Below, one piece after another: positions 9,056 to 20,500 of a DNA stretch of 64,000 nucleotides (position 1 is its first letter; every line of letters begins with the position of its first letter). The notes under the pieces were generated by a model that was not told where the DNA came from, did no database searches, and was given only the letters and a program-made list of their open reading frames with translations. The stretch lies in the NCBI GenBank assembly GCA_046331425.1, contig JAXLQU010000008.1, positions 62,001-126,000 on the forward strand. The letters run 5' to 3'. Origin of the DNA: JANNUT01 sp046331425. GTDB taxonomy: Bacteria > Acidobacteriota > Polarisedimenticolia > J045. The translations under genes and the position numbers were made by a program.

Positions 9056-9748
9056 GTGATCAACAAGGTTGTGGGTTCGGCCGACGAAGCGATCCGAGAC
9101 ATTCGCGACGACATGACCCTCGTGGTCGGAGGCTTCGGGCTCTGCGGGATTCCGGAAAACCTGATCGCCGCGCTCGTCAAGAAACGGGTGACCGGTCTGA
9201 CCTGCGTCTCCAACAATGCCGGCGTCGACGATTGGGGATTGGGACTGCTGCTGCAAACCAAGCAGATCAAGAAGATGGTGTCCTCGTATGTCGGAGAGAA
9301 CGCCGAGTTCGAACGCCAGTATCTGAGTGGCGAACTGCAGGTCGAGTTCGTACCGCAAGGCACGCTGGCCGAGCGGATGCGCGCCGGCGGCGCAGGAATC
9401 CCGGCATTCTTCACGCCCGCCGGATACGGCACGGTGGTCGCCGAGGGCAAGGAGACGCGCGCGTTCGACGGCAAGCACTACGTGATGGAACGCGGGATCG
9501 TCGCCGACTTTTCGTTGGTTGCTGCGTGGAAGGCGGATCGTTACGGCAACCTGGTGTTCCGCAAGACCGCGCGCAATTTCAACCCGATGGCAGCCGGTGC
9601 CGGGAAGATCTGCATCGCCGAGGTCGAGGAGTTGGTCGATGTCGGCTCGCTCGATCCCGACCAGATCCACACACCCGGTGTGTTCGTGCACAGAGTGGTC
9701 GTGGCGCCGCGCGTGAAACGAATCGAGCAGCGCACGGTCAGCAAGTAA
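9056..9748 (+). CDS. scoA: 3-oxoacid CoA-transferase, subunit A
   Basis: A 230-residue alpha subunit of the two-subunit SCOT/acetoacetyl-CoA transferase type. It starts at GTG 9056 (MINKVV). Family features include the glycine-rich GGFGLCGIPENLI near residue 24, LTCVSNNAG, the GAGIPAFFTPAGYGT stretch and ERGIVADFSLVAAWKADRYGN. With subunit B it moves CoA between succinate or acetate and acetoacetate, usually in ketone-body or leucine/lysine catabolism. An HMG-CoA-lyase-like gene 7.5 kb away would fit such a route, but linkage is only suggestive. Subunit B starts 22 bp after its stop. The promoter should lie in the 177-bp divergent gap with the M64 gene. Confidence 0.9.
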   Translation: MINKVVGSADEAIRDIRDDMTLVVGGFGLCGIPENLIAALVKKRVTGLTCVSNNAGVDDWGLGLLLQTKQIKKMVSSYVGENAEFERQYLSGELQVEFVPQGTLAERMRAGGAGIPAFFTPAGYGTVVAEGKETRAFDGKHYVMERGIVADFSLVAAWKADRYGNLVFRKTARNFNPMAAGAGKICIAEVEELVDVGSLDPDQIHTPGVFVHRVVVAPRVKRIEQRTVSK

Positions 9749-9770
9749 TCGGTACGTATCGGGAGAAGCG

Positions 9771-10427
9771 ATGCCACTCACTCGCCAGCAGATCGTGACT
9801 CGCGCCGCACAGGAACTGCGCGACGGTTTTTATGTCAATTTGGGGATCGGCATGCCGACGCTGATTGCCAATCTCGTTCCGCCCGGTATGGAAGTGATCT
9901 TCCAATCCGAAAATGGAATTCTGGGGATGGGGCCCTTTCCTCCCGACGCCGATGTCGACGCCGACCTGATCAACGCCGGCAAGCAGACGGTAACGGTGCT
10001 CCCGGGCGCGTCGTTCTTCTCCTCGGCAGACTCGTTCGCGATGATCCGCGGCGGAAAGATCGATCTTTCTATCTTGGGCGCGATGCAGGTTTCCGAACGC
10101 GGCGACATCGCCAACTGGATGGTCCCCGGGGCGATGGTGAAAGGCATGGGCGGCGCGATGGATCTGGTGACGTCGGCCAAGCGGCTGGTGGTCACGATGG
10201 AGCACATCACCAAGAGGGGCGAGAAGAAGATCCTGAGGCAGTGCGATCTTCCACTTACCGGAGCGGCGTGCGTGCATCGGGTCATCACCGATTACGCAGT
10301 GATCGACGTCACCTCGGACGGGATGGCGCTGATCGAGCGCGCCCCCGGCGTTTCAGTCGAAGAGATCCAAACGATCACCGAACCGACGTTGATCACACGC
10401 GGCCAGATTCCAGAGATGAAACTCTGA
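9771..10427 (+). CDS. scoB: 3-oxoacid CoA-transferase, subunit B
   Basis: A 218-residue beta subunit with GGGAGAAGC just upstream as ribosome-binding site. The catalytic glutamate lies in SENGILGMG (E47), where the glutamyl-CoA intermediate forms. Other conserved stretches are NLGIGMPTL, GASFFSSADSFAMIRGG, LGAMQVS, GDIANWMVPG and KGMGGAMDLV. The length is normal for a free-standing B subunit. It forms an obligate complex with the preceding subunit A. A palindromic repeat begins 36 bp after its stop and separates it from the histidine kinase. Confidence 0.92.
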   Translation: MPLTRQQIVTRAAQELRDGFYVNLGIGMPTLIANLVPPGMEVIFQSENGILGMGPFPPDADVDADLINAGKQTVTVLPGASFFSSADSFAMIRGGKIDLSILGAMQVSERGDIANWMVPGAMVKGMGGAMDLVTSAKRLVVTMEHITKRGEKKILRQCDLPLTGAACVHRVITDYAVIDVTSDGMALIERAPGVSVEEIQTITEPTLITRGQIPEMKL

Positions 10428-10463
10428 TCCCCGTTTACCCGCCCGCGGCCTCGCCGTGAATTC

Positions 10464-10541
10464 GGGGACGTCTTACCTATTTCCCCAACCTCTGCGCAAG
10501 AGCAGACAGACGTCTTGCGGCGAAATAGGTGTGACGTCCCC
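10464..10541. repeat. large palindromic extragenic repeat (REP-like), copy 1
   Basis: The left arm, GGGGACGTCTTACCTATTTC (10464-10483), and the reverse complement of 10522-10541 agree at 18 of 20 positions. Inside, CGCAAGA pairs with TCTTGCG, so the 78 bp can fold as one nested hairpin on either strand. It sits between scoB and the histidine kinase gene and contains that gene's likely GTG start. The core resembles the second palindrome at 42833-42930. Confidence 0.75.
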
Positions 10542-13401
10542 GCCTTGCAGGTGGGGGCGGTCGCTGCGGATCAGGTGGCTGATCGCTGCGCTGATGCTGC
10601 TCGTGGCGCCGAGGGTGCTCGCGACCGATCGACTGATGCGACGGTTCGATGCAACGAACGGGTTCGAGCTGACCTCCGCCTATACGCTCGCGCAAGACCG
10701 CGAGGGTTTCATTTGGATCGGCTCGACCAGCGGTTGCTATCGTTTCGACGGGTTCGAAACGCGGCGCGTAACGATGCGGGGCTGTGCCGTCCTCCAAGGA
10801 ACCGCGCAACACGGTGAGTTGTTGATCCAGCTCGAGGGCGGAATTGCGGAGCTTCATGGTCTGAGTGCCGAGCCAATTCTGGGCAGTGACGGGCAACCAC
10901 TGCACGGAGTCCTCGACGCCGCGCGCGACCTAGCCGGTGGAATTTGGTTCGTCAAATCAGACGCCTTGCTTTATCGCGATGCTGCAGGGGCGTGGCACGA
11001 CTTCACATTCCCAATCCAAAGCGACGATCAGCGATGGAGCGTCATTACCGACCCACGCGGCGGTGTGGTGCTCAGGGCCCGGTTCGGCATCCACCATGTC
11101 GACACCGCCGGACGGCATCGCCTTATCTCCACAGCGCGTTACACCGCCGATCTCGAGATTCGGCCCGACGGCTCTCTGGTCGCGATCTCGAACTGGCCAC
11201 AGCGCCGCGCATTCGAGATTCGCGATGGTGTCGAGCGCACCCTGTTCGTGCCCCCGGAAATGCGCGCCATCAGCATCGCGCTCGACGGGCCACGCGTGTG
11301 GTTCGGCTTCGATGGCGGTGTTGCGGTTGTTCAACCCGACGGCAGCAGCGAGGTGATCGAGACCAATCGTAGCCTTACCAGCGGCGGCCCACTGTTGGTC
11401 GATCGCGAAGGCTCACTGTGGATCGGGACTTTCAATGGGCTGGTCCAAATTCCTCAACCGAACACCGTGACGTGGTCACCTGCAAGCAGCGTCGTGCGTC
11501 GCCTAGCGCGTCGCAGCGATCGACTCTTCCTGTGGGATTGGAAAGCCCTCTATGCGCTGTCGCCCGCCGCACCCAACGGCGTCCTCTCGCATCTCGAACA
11601 CTCCTTTGGTGCCGCGTGCACCAACGACGACGACACGACGCTCGTCTTCGGCGCGATCGAGACCAACATCAGCGGCACACGCACGACAAAGCGCCGCCCC
11701 GCACGACCGGTGGGCGATGTGTATCGGTGCACCGCCGCCGGTAGCGGGGGGCGTTGGATTCCGGCGGGAACACGATTGCTGCGCTGGCGCACGCGGGAAA
11801 CGTGGCCAACGGAAATCAGGGGGTTGCCGCGAAACGTCGATCCGAACGACTCCGCGGGATCTTATTGGCCGGCCGTTTTCGAAGATCAGCAGGGTGAGCT
11901 GTGGCTCGGAGGAGCCAATCGGATTTGTCACGCGCGCGCACGCGCGGTCGAACGCGAGGACTCCCCGGCGTGGCACTGCGACGAGCTTCCCGATGTCGGG
12001 CTGATACAAGACTTCGCTCCCTTGCCCGACGGTTCGCTCCTGGCGACAGCCACCGAGGCCGGGTCACTGCGCCACGACGGGAACGGTTGGGTACGATCGC
12101 CACTGAGTTCTTTGATTCCCGGCGGATGGTGGGGATCGATGCAGCTCTCGCCGCGCGGCGGACTGTGGCTGACCGGAACCTCGGCGATCGTCCGCGTGGA
12201 TGCGCACGCCGCTGCGCAGGGTCGCGCCGAGATTCTCGAATCGGTCGGTACATGGGATGGCCTGACAACGTTGAACGCGATGGATCTTTTGGAGGATCCC
12301 GACGGAACACTTTGGGTCGGCACCGACACGGGTCTGGCAATGGTGCCCGCGTCTGTGCGCGATGCACCGCGCGCGGTCCCCGATGTGATCGTCACCGACG
12401 TGCTGGTCGATGGTCAACGCTTACCCGTCGATCGCCGATTCGAACTACCGTTTCGCCGCAATCGGCTGGAGCTGCGCTACGTAGGGCTCTCGTTCAAAGA
12501 TCCATCGCTGGTGCGCTATCGCGTGCGGATCGGGCCCAATGATCCGTGGGCACCACCGACGCGCGATCGATCGGTGCGATTCGTGGACTTGGCCGCCGGC
12601 GATTACGACGTCGAGGTGGCCGCCTCACTGGACAACGAACATTGGACCGTGGCTCCTGCCAAGATCTCGTTCCGCGTACTGCGCCCTTGGTATTTGCAGG
12701 CTTGGTTTGCGCTGGGTGTGCTGATGCTGACCTCGGGGCTGACCTACTTGATGTACCGCATGCGAGTCTCGCGGCTTTTGTCACTGGAACGGCAGCGCAC
12801 ACAAATCGCCATGGATCTGCACGACGAGATCGGCTCCGGCCTGGGAAGCATCGGCATCATGGCCGGCGTGGGGCTACGCGGCGATCAGGCGCAGAGCGGG
12901 CCGGTGCTCGAGTACATCGCCAATACATCCCGTGAACTTTCCGCGGCACTCGGCGATATCGTTTGGTCGTTGCGACCCGGGACTGCCAACCTCGCCGCAT
13001 TGGCAGCGCAGATCGAAAGCCGCGCACGGCCGTTATTCGCCGCCGGGCCGAAGTTCGAGACCGAGTTCCCCGAATCGTGGCCCGATGTTCCGCTGGCGTT
13101 GCCGGTGCAGCGCAGTGTGCTGTTGATCGCGCTCGAAGCGCTGCACAACGCGGCACGACATGCCGACGCCTCGACCGTGACGCTGTCGATCACACCGCAC
13201 GACGGTCGCTGGCGATTGACCGTTCAAGACGACGGTCGTGGAATCCCGGCGATACCACAGGCAGGAGCGCGCCGCGGTCTCGGCCTGGAAGCGATGCGTA
13301 GCCGCGCCGCATCGATAGGCGCAGCGCTCACGTGCGAGTCCGCGCTTCCTGCCGGGACCCGCCTGCAACTTGAATTCCGTGCACAGGGAAAAGGCGGTTG
13401 A
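10531..13401 (+). CDS. two-component sensor histidine kinase with beta-propeller sensor
   Basis: About 956 residues. A signal/anchor segment (WLIAALMLLVAPRVLA) precedes repeated two-component-regulator propeller blades with motifs such as DREGFIWIGSTSG, DREGSLWIGTFNG and DPDGTLWVGTDTG. A Y_Y_Y-type beta domain (residues ~620-715) and a membrane span (LQAWFALGVLMLTSGLTYLMY) follow. The cytoplasmic part has a HisKA_3 dimerisation helix with QIAMDLHDEIGSG (phospho-His H764) and a HATPase domain (EALHNAARHA, DDGRGI, GLGLEAMRSRA). Start choice is uncertain: GTG 10531 lies inside the palindromic repeat, GTG 10456 before it. The regulator gene is 117 bp downstream. The periplasmic propeller probably binds a sugar or envelope signal. 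Confidence 0.88.
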   Translation: MTSPPCRWGRSLRIRWLIAALMLLVAPRVLATDRLMRRFDATNGFELTSAYTLAQDREGFIWIGSTSGCYRFDGFETRRVTMRGCAVLQGTAQHGELLIQLEGGIAELHGLSAEPILGSDGQPLHGVLDAARDLAGGIWFVKSDALLYRDAAGAWHDFTFPIQSDDQRWSVITDPRGGVVLRARFGIHHVDTAGRHRLISTARYTADLEIRPDGSLVAISNWPQRRAFEIRDGVERTLFVPPEMRAISIALDGPRVWFGFDGGVAVVQPDGSSEVIETNRSLTSGGPLLVDREGSLWIGTFNGLVQIPQPNTVTWSPASSVVRRLARRSDRLFLWDWKALYALSPAAPNGVLSHLEHSFGAACTNDDDTTLVFGAIETNISGTRTTKRRPARPVGDVYRCTAAGSGGRWIPAGTRLLRWRTRETWPTEIRGLPRNVDPNDSAGSYWPAVFEDQQGELWLGGANRICHARARAVEREDSPAWHCDELPDVGLIQDFAPLPDGSLLATATEAGSLRHDGNGWVRSPLSSLIPGGWWGSMQLSPRGGLWLTGTSAIVRVDAHAAAQGRAEILESVGTWDGLTTLNAMDLLEDPDGTLWVGTDTGLAMVPASVRDAPRAVPDVIVTDVLVDGQRLPVDRRFELPFRRNRLELRYVGLSFKDPSLVRYRVRIGPNDPWAPPTRDRSVRFVDLAAGDYDVEVAASLDNEHWTVAPAKISFRVLRPWYLQAWFALGVLMLTSGLTYLMYRMRVSRLLSLERQRTQIAMDLHDEIGSGLGSIGIMAGVGLRGDQAQSGPVLEYIANTSRELSAALGDIVWSLRPGTANLAALAAQIESRARPLFAAGPKFETEFPESWPDVPLALPVQRSVLLIALEALHNAARHADASTVTLSITPHDGRWRLTVQDDGRGIPAIPQAGARRGLGLEAMRSRAASIGAALTCESALPAGTRLQLEFRAQGKGG

Positions 13402-13518
13402 GGTCGATCAAGCGGTGTGGGATCGCATAGATGTGCGAGAGCCCGGCACCAGCGACCGCCCCATACTCCGCTCCAGCCGAGACAACTCCGGTTCGGCGCC
13501 GGTAGCCAGAGGAACGCT

Positions 13519-14181
13519 ATGAAACGGCGCATCGCCATCGTCGAGGACAACCGGTATTACCGCGATGGGCTCGAGCTGCTCCTGAGTCAAGAACCCGATT
13601 TCGAGGTCGCGACGTGCGTCGACTCGGCGGAGCCGCTGCTGGCGATGGCGCGTGTCGCTGCTGCGGATCGCGTGTCGGCACCATGGTCGTTGGTGGTGAT
13701 GGATATCGAACTCCCCGGAGCGAACGGCATCGACGCCACACGCGAATTGAAAGCACTGTTCCCTGAACTGCATGTGATGGTGGTGACGTCGTTCGAGGAA
13801 CCGAGCCGGATCCTCGCCGCAATCGTGGCCGGTGCCGACGGGTACATCGTCAAGCGTGCCGATCTGGAAGAGATTCTGGATGAACTGCGCACCGTCGTTG
13901 CGGGCGGCGCGCCGATGACGCCCGGCGTCGCGCGTACGGTGATGTCGCTTCTGCGGGAGAACAGCCCCAGCGCTCCCCCGCTGCCGGCCAAGACCCTGAC
14001 CGACCGGGAACTCGATGTGTTGCGCTGTTTGGTGAAGGGGGCTTCCTACAAAATCGTGGCCGTCGATCTGGACATGAGTCTGGACACGGTTCGCACGCAC
14101 GTGCGTTCGATCTATCGCAAGCTGCAGGTTCACAACGTGGCCGAAGCGGTCAGCAAGGCGTTGAAACAACGGATCGTCTAA
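13519..14181 (+). CDS. NarL/FixJ-type response regulator
   Basis: A 220-residue regulator starting at MKRRIAIVEDNRYYRDG after an AGAGGAA ribosome-binding site. The receiver domain has the acidic pair ED near the N-terminus, the phospho-acceptor D62 in VVMDIELPG and the conserved Lys in YIVKRAD. The C-terminal LuxR-type helix-turn-helix starts LTDRELDVLRCLVKGASYKIVAVDLDMS and ends with VRTHVRSIYRKL. It is the natural partner of the histidine kinase just upstream. Its target genes are unknown; the giant exported protein immediately downstream is an obvious candidate, by position only. Confidence 0.92.
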   Translation: MKRRIAIVEDNRYYRDGLELLLSQEPDFEVATCVDSAEPLLAMARVAAADRVSAPWSLVVMDIELPGANGIDATRELKALFPELHVMVVTSFEEPSRILAAIVAGADGYIVKRADLEEILDELRTVVAGGAPMTPGVARTVMSLLRENSPSAPPLPAKTLTDRELDVLRCLVKGASYKIVAVDLDMSLDTVRTHVRSIYRKLQVHNVAEAVSKALKQRIV

Positions 14182-14542
14182 GGCGCTCCGCGACTCAACG
14201 ACAACGGAGTTTCGGTCCGGCGAACTCAGCAAGAACTGTCGCCAAAAAAACAGAGCGGGGTCACCACTCCCATTCTCGTGATCGCTGTAGATTACGTCTC
14301 CCTCCGGATCGCGTTGGTGGCGCACCTGTGGCGGGTGGGGACCTGCCTACACAGAGGGTCACGAGGCCGAGAAAAAAGTCTCGTGGGAAGTGGGCGCTTG
14401 GGTGGGCTGCCGGTCTTTCTTGTGGACGGTCGTGTGCACAAAAGCGCAAAACGGGTGGTCGCTGCCATCGGAGTGAGGGCTCCGAGAAGGCTCAGAGGGC
14501 GGCCGAAGATGTGGTTGCGTCGCGCTATCGAGGGGTGAAGCC
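14182..14542 (+). other. 361-bp leader/intergenic region before the giant exported protein gene
   Basis: No supported coding frame. The region has several local inverted repeats: CACGAG/CTCGTG separated by 14 nt near 14370-14395, and TCGGAG/CTCCGA separated by 6 nt near 14467-14485. GAGGGGTGAAG just before the ATG at 14543 can act as ribosome-binding site. I compared it by eye with the c-di-GMP and cGAMP riboswitch consensus and found no match. It probably holds the promoter and a long, possibly structured 5' untranslated region. Confidence 0.4.
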
Positions 14543-17500
14543 ATGAAGACCAAGTTGTTGTCGACCGTGCTCGCTGTCGTGAGTTGTATCGCTGTGTTCA
14601 CCGCTTCGACCTCGGTGAGCCGCGCTGCATTGGGTGTCTGCGATACCGCAGGGCCACTCGAAATCGAGTCATCCGGGGGAACGGTAACTCCGACGGCGTA
14701 TGCGACGTTGGGTGCTGCGTTCTCGGCGATCAACGCGGGAACACATACCGGAACGATCGATATCGAGGTTTGCGGCAACACCGCCGAGGGGGCCACCGTC
14801 GCGCTGTTGAACGCGAGCGGTTCGGGCTCTGCGTCTTACACGACGATCACGGTGAAGCCGGTCGGAGGGGCAGCGCGAAGCATCTCCGGCGCAACCACTG
14901 CCGGCAGTCCGATGATCGACTTGAGCGGTGCCGACAACGTCACCATCAACGGGCTGAACAGCGGTGGAAATACGCTCACCCTTTCCAATACGACAGCGTC
15001 CGGAACGTCGGGCACCGCAACCGTTCGGTTCATCAACGGCGCAACGAACAACACGATCACCAACACCACCGTGTCCGGTTCGTTCAGTGCGGCGGTAGCC
15101 ACCAACGGCGGCAACATCTACTTCGCCACCGATGGCACCACGACCGCCGGAAACGACAACAACACGATCTCCAATTGCGACATTGGCCCCGCCGGCGCGA
15201 ACTTGCCGACCAAGGGGATCTACGGCAACGGCACCACGACCAACGCCGCAATCGGCAACAACGGGATCGTCATCACCAACAACAACATCTTCGACTACTT
15301 CGGTGCGGCCGTAGCCAGCGCCGGAGTCTATGTCGGGGGCGGGAACAGCGGCTGGACGATCACCAACAACAAGTTCTACCAAACGGCGACGCGAACCTGG
15401 ACCACCGGCGCCGATAATCGCGCGATCAACATTCAGAACTCCACGGCCACGACGGGGGCCCAAGGATTCACGATCACCGGCAACGTGATCGGCTTTAGCT
15501 CCTCCGCCGGGACCGGTACCTACACACTCACCGGCTCGACCGGGAAGTTCGCCGGAATCGTCTTCAACGGCGTCTCGGCGGGCACCCTGTCCTCGATCTC
15601 CAGCAACACGATCGCCTCGGTCAGCCTGACCGGTGTCACCTCCAGCAGCACCGGCACCTCATCGCCGTTCATGGGGATCCTGGTAACCAATGGCGTTGCC
15701 AACACCAACAGCAACACCTTCGGCAGCCAGAGCGCGACCGGCTCGCTGGTGTTCTCGACCAACACGACGACCGCGACCGACGTCTACGGAATCTACAACT
15801 TCAGCGTCGACAACTGGACCGCCAACGGCAACACGTTCGGCGGGATCACCGCCAGCAACGCGGGAGCGTCGGGCGCCTACATCGTCTATTTGATGCGTGC
15901 CAACACCAGCACGTCGGTCGGTTTCACCGCCGACTCCAACATTCTCGGTGGCACGGTTGCCAACTCGATTCAGAACAACTCGACCTCGACGACCGCCCAG
16001 TTGATCGGCATCGCGACCGGAAACGCCACCGGTAACTTCACCGGCAACACCATCCGCAACCTCACCGCGGCGGGCGGAACCGGCACGTCCGGTTCAGCTT
16101 CGATAATTGGGTTGTTGTCGACCACGACCTCGACCAACCACACGATGTCGCGCAACACGATCCATACGCTCGCCAACACCAACGCAACGGCAGCAACGAC
16201 CGTGATCGGCATCCAGTACACCGGCGGAACCGGTACGAATACCGTGGCGCGCAACTTCATTCATTCTTTCAACGCAGCCAGCACTGCCGCGATTTTGAAC
16301 GGTATCAACGTCAGCGGTGGAACCACGAGTTACATCAACAACATGGTCCGGCTCGGCGTCGACGCCGCGGGTGCTCCGATCACGATCGGCATGCAAATCA
16401 ACGGCATCAGTGAGCCGCTGGGCACCGACAAGTTCTACTTCAATAGCGTCTACGTCGGCGGCTCGGGCGTCGCCGGCTCCGCGGCAACCTACGCGTTCAA
16501 TAGCCAGCAGACGGTCAACACCCGCGTGTTCCAAGACAACATCTTTTTCAACGCACGCAGCAACGGCGCCGGGACCGGCAAGCACTACGCCGTGCGCGTC
16601 GGCGGTTCCACACCGAATCCGACCGGCTTGACGATCAATTACAACGTCTACTTCGTCAGCGGAACGGGGGGTGTTTTCGGCTTCTTCAACGGCGCCGACG
16701 TCGCGGATCTCAACGCCTGGCGGACGGCAGTCGGTCAAGATGCCAATAGCATCTTCGGCGATCCGAAGTATCTGACCCCTGCGGGCACAGCGGCGACCGT
16801 CGACCTGCACATCAATCCGGCATCGACGACCCCGATCGAAGGGAACGGCCTGGCGATCGCGGGAATCACCGACGACTTCGACGGTGACATTCGCGCCAAC
16901 TTCGGCCCAACCGATATCGGAGCGGACGCCGGCAACTTCTTGGGAGTCGACCTTACCGCTCCGACCATTACCTACACTCCGCTCCCCAACACCACCTCGA
17001 CCGCCGATCGCACGCTCTCGATCTCGGTCACCGATACCTCCGGCGTGCCGACCACGGGAATCGGTCTGCCGCAGTTGTACTTCCGCAAGGGGACTTCGGG
17101 CGCGTACTCGGCGAGTCAGTGCAGCTTCGTCAGCGGCAGCAACTACACCTGCACGTTCACCTACGCGTCGGTGGGCGGTGTCGTGGTGGGCGACAAGATC
17201 CAGTACTACGTCGCGGCCCAAGACAACGCGAACAACGTCACCACCAACCCGCTGGCGGGGGCCAGTGGTTTCAGCGCCAATCCGCCGGCCGCCAGTACGC
17301 CGCCAACGACACCGAATGCCTACAACATCGCGGCCGCGCTCTCGGGCACCAAGACGGTTTGCGCCTCGGGCTGCGACTACGCGTCGCTGACCAACACCGG
17401 TGGCCTGTTCGAGACGGTCAACGCGGCGGTTCTTACCGGCAACTTGATCATCGACATCACCGGCGATCTGGCCGGTGAGACTGGATCGGTGGCCCTCAAT

Positions 17501-20500
17501 CAGTGGACCGAGGACGGCGTGGGCGGTTACACGCTGACGATCAGACCGACCGGTGGTGCGCGCTCGATCACCGGAACCGGCACCGGCACCACCTTGATCA
17601 AACTCAACGGCGCCGACCGCGTCACGATCGACGGTTCGGTGGGCGGCGGCGGAACAGACCGTAGCCTCACGCTCAACAACACGAACACCGCCAACGGCAC
17701 GGGCGTGCTGTTCATCGCCAGCCTCGGCACAGGTGCTGGCGCAACCAACGTCACCGTCAAGAACTGCTTGATCAGGGCGGGAGGCATCGGCACCAGCGCC
17801 AACTTCACCTACGGTGTGTTCGTGGGCGATACCGGCGGCGCCTCGGCGGGAGCCGACAACGACAATCTCACCTTGCAGAACAATCAGATCAACCTGGCTC
17901 GTACCGGCATTCAGATCGTCGGAACCGCGGCCGGATTGGTCGACAACGCCCAGATCTTGGACAACTTGGTGGGCGACAACACGCTGGCCAATTCACTCGG
18001 CCGAATCGGTGTGTTGGTGTCGACCGCAAATGCCGCGACGATCAGCGGCAACAGCATCAAGAACATCTTCCTCAGCGGCGACACGTCGACTCCGATTGGA
18101 CTCTCGACGTCGACACTCACCAACTCGACGATCAGCCAGAACACGATCACGAACGTCCAGAGCGGCAGCAGCAGTCCGCCGGCTGGACTGACGATGGCCA
18201 CGGCCTCGTCGGGGAACACGATCACACGCAACACGATCGACACGGTTCAGGGGAACGCCGGAGCTTCGGGAGATCCGGTCGGTTTGTCGCTCGGCAGTGG
18301 CGTCACCAACACGAGCGCAACCCGCAACACGATTTCGAATGTGACGTACCTCGGCACCGGAGGATACGGTGGCCGCGGGATCGACATCAACACGGGGAAC
18401 GCTACCTCCGGCCTGACGATCGCCAACAACTCGGTGTCCAACATCAAGGGCGACGGTTGGAACGCGTTCTCGTCCGATTCGATCGTCGGGATTCGTATCA
18501 CCGGCACGACCGGCGGCATCAACCTTTACTACAACTCGGTGAATCTCGGCTCGGGAAGCTTCGCCGGTAATACCTCTGGGACGCTGAGCGCGGCGATATA
18601 CGTGGCCTCCACGGTCACGGCGCTGGACATTCGCGACAACGCGCTGGCAACCAACCTGGTCAATTCCAACGCGGCGACGGCCAAGAGTTATGCGATCTAC
18701 TCGGACGCCCCGTCGACCAGTTTCACGGACATCAACTACAACGATTACTTCGCGACCGGCACGCAGGGGACGCTGGGCTTCCTCACCTCCGCTCGGACCA
18801 CCCTGGCCCAATGGCAATCCGCCACGGGTAAGGACGCCAACTCGCTCGCGGTCGATCCGCTCTTCAATTCCGCCACCAATCTGCAGCCGCAACTCGGCTC
18901 TCCGCTGCTGTTGGCCGGAACGCCGATCGCGGGAATCAACATCGACCTCACGGGCGCGACGCGCGATGCGTTCACGCCGACGATCGGTGCTTACGAGAGT
19001 GCGTTGGACACGGCAGGGCCGACGATCAGCTACACATCGCTGACCAACACCACCAGCACCAGCAATCGAACCCAATCGATCTCGGTCACCGACGCGTCGG
19101 GAGTTCCGACCTCCGGTGTCGGCTTGCCGGTGATCTACTTCCGCAAGGGCACCTCCGGTGCCTACGCGTCGAGTCAGTGCAGCTTCGTGAGCGCAAGCAA
19201 CTACGACTGCCTGATCGACTACAGCCTCGTGACGGGCGGCAGTGTGGCGGTCGGCGACACGATTCAGTATTACGTCGCCGCTCAGGACACGGTGGGTAAC
19301 GTCAGCACCAACCCGTCTGCCGGGGCCAGCGGATTCACGGCCAATCCGCCGGCTGCGAGCACGCCACCTTCCTCACCCAACAGCTACTTGATCTCGGCTG
19401 CGATCACCGGTTCTTACCTGGTCGGTTCGGGCGAGACGATCACCTCACTCACCAACCCCGGCGGGATGTTCGAAACGATCAACAACGGCGTGCTCACCGG
19501 GAACGTCACCATCGACCTCACCAGCGATTCGACCGCTGAAACTGGGACCGTGGCTCTCAACCAGTGGGCGGAAGAAGGTGTGGGTAGCTACACCGTCACG
19601 ATCCGACCGAGCGGCGGGGTCGCGCGGACGGTTTCCGGCAGCGCCACCGCTGGACTGATCAAACTCAACGGCGCCGACCGCGTCACCATCGATGGACTCA
19701 ACACCGGCGGGAACGCTCTGGCGATCACCAACACCAGTGCCGCATCGGGTGCTGCGGTGATCTGGTTGGCCTCGCAAGGGACCGGCCAGGGTGCAAGTAA
19801 CAACACGATTCGTAACGTCGCGATCAGCGGCGCTTCCAACACCGCCAACAGTTGGGGGATCTGCGTTGGCGGCGCGACACTCTGCGCCAACGGCGCCGAC
19901 AACGACAACGTCACGATCCAAGGCAACACCTTCAGCAAGCTACTCAACGGCATCATCGTCGTGGGAACGGCGGCAACGTCATCCGGCGGCGTCGACGGAC
20001 TGTCGATCGCCAACAACGTCGTCGGCCCAGCGGTATCCGGTGCCGACAACATCGGGCTGAACGGCGTGCTGATCGCGAACACCGTTGCCCCGACCGTCTC
20101 GAACAACACGGTCCGCAATGTGGTGTCGACAACCAACACGGTGGCCGGCATCGCGCTGAACGGCGGCGTGACCAACGCGGTGGTAACGCGCAACACCGTG
20201 TCGGGGATGAGCGCTGCAGCCAGTTCGACCACTGCGTACGGAATCTTCGCCGGCAGTGGTTCGACCGGCGCCTCGATTTCGCGCAACTCGGTTTCTTCGA
20301 TCATTCAAACCAGCACCGCCGGCTATCCGGCTCGCGGCATCTTCGTCAACACCGGAGTAACAGGTAGCGCGGTCGTGATCGCCAACAACTCGATCTTCGA
20401 CATTCAGAGTTACTCGGATCCGTCAACCTCGTTCAGCTTCCAACCGGTCGGGATCATGATCGACGGAACCACCGGCGGCGTGAGCCTGTACCACAACTCG

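Noticed and set aside
13402..14325. 305-codon minus-strand frame opposite the response regulator
   Set aside because: Antisense shadow; the plus strand has the full receiver and LuxR motifs.
14182..14542. c-di-GMP or cGAMP riboswitch before the giant gene
   Set aside because: The conserved core sequences and their order were not found by eye; kept only as an unassigned leader.
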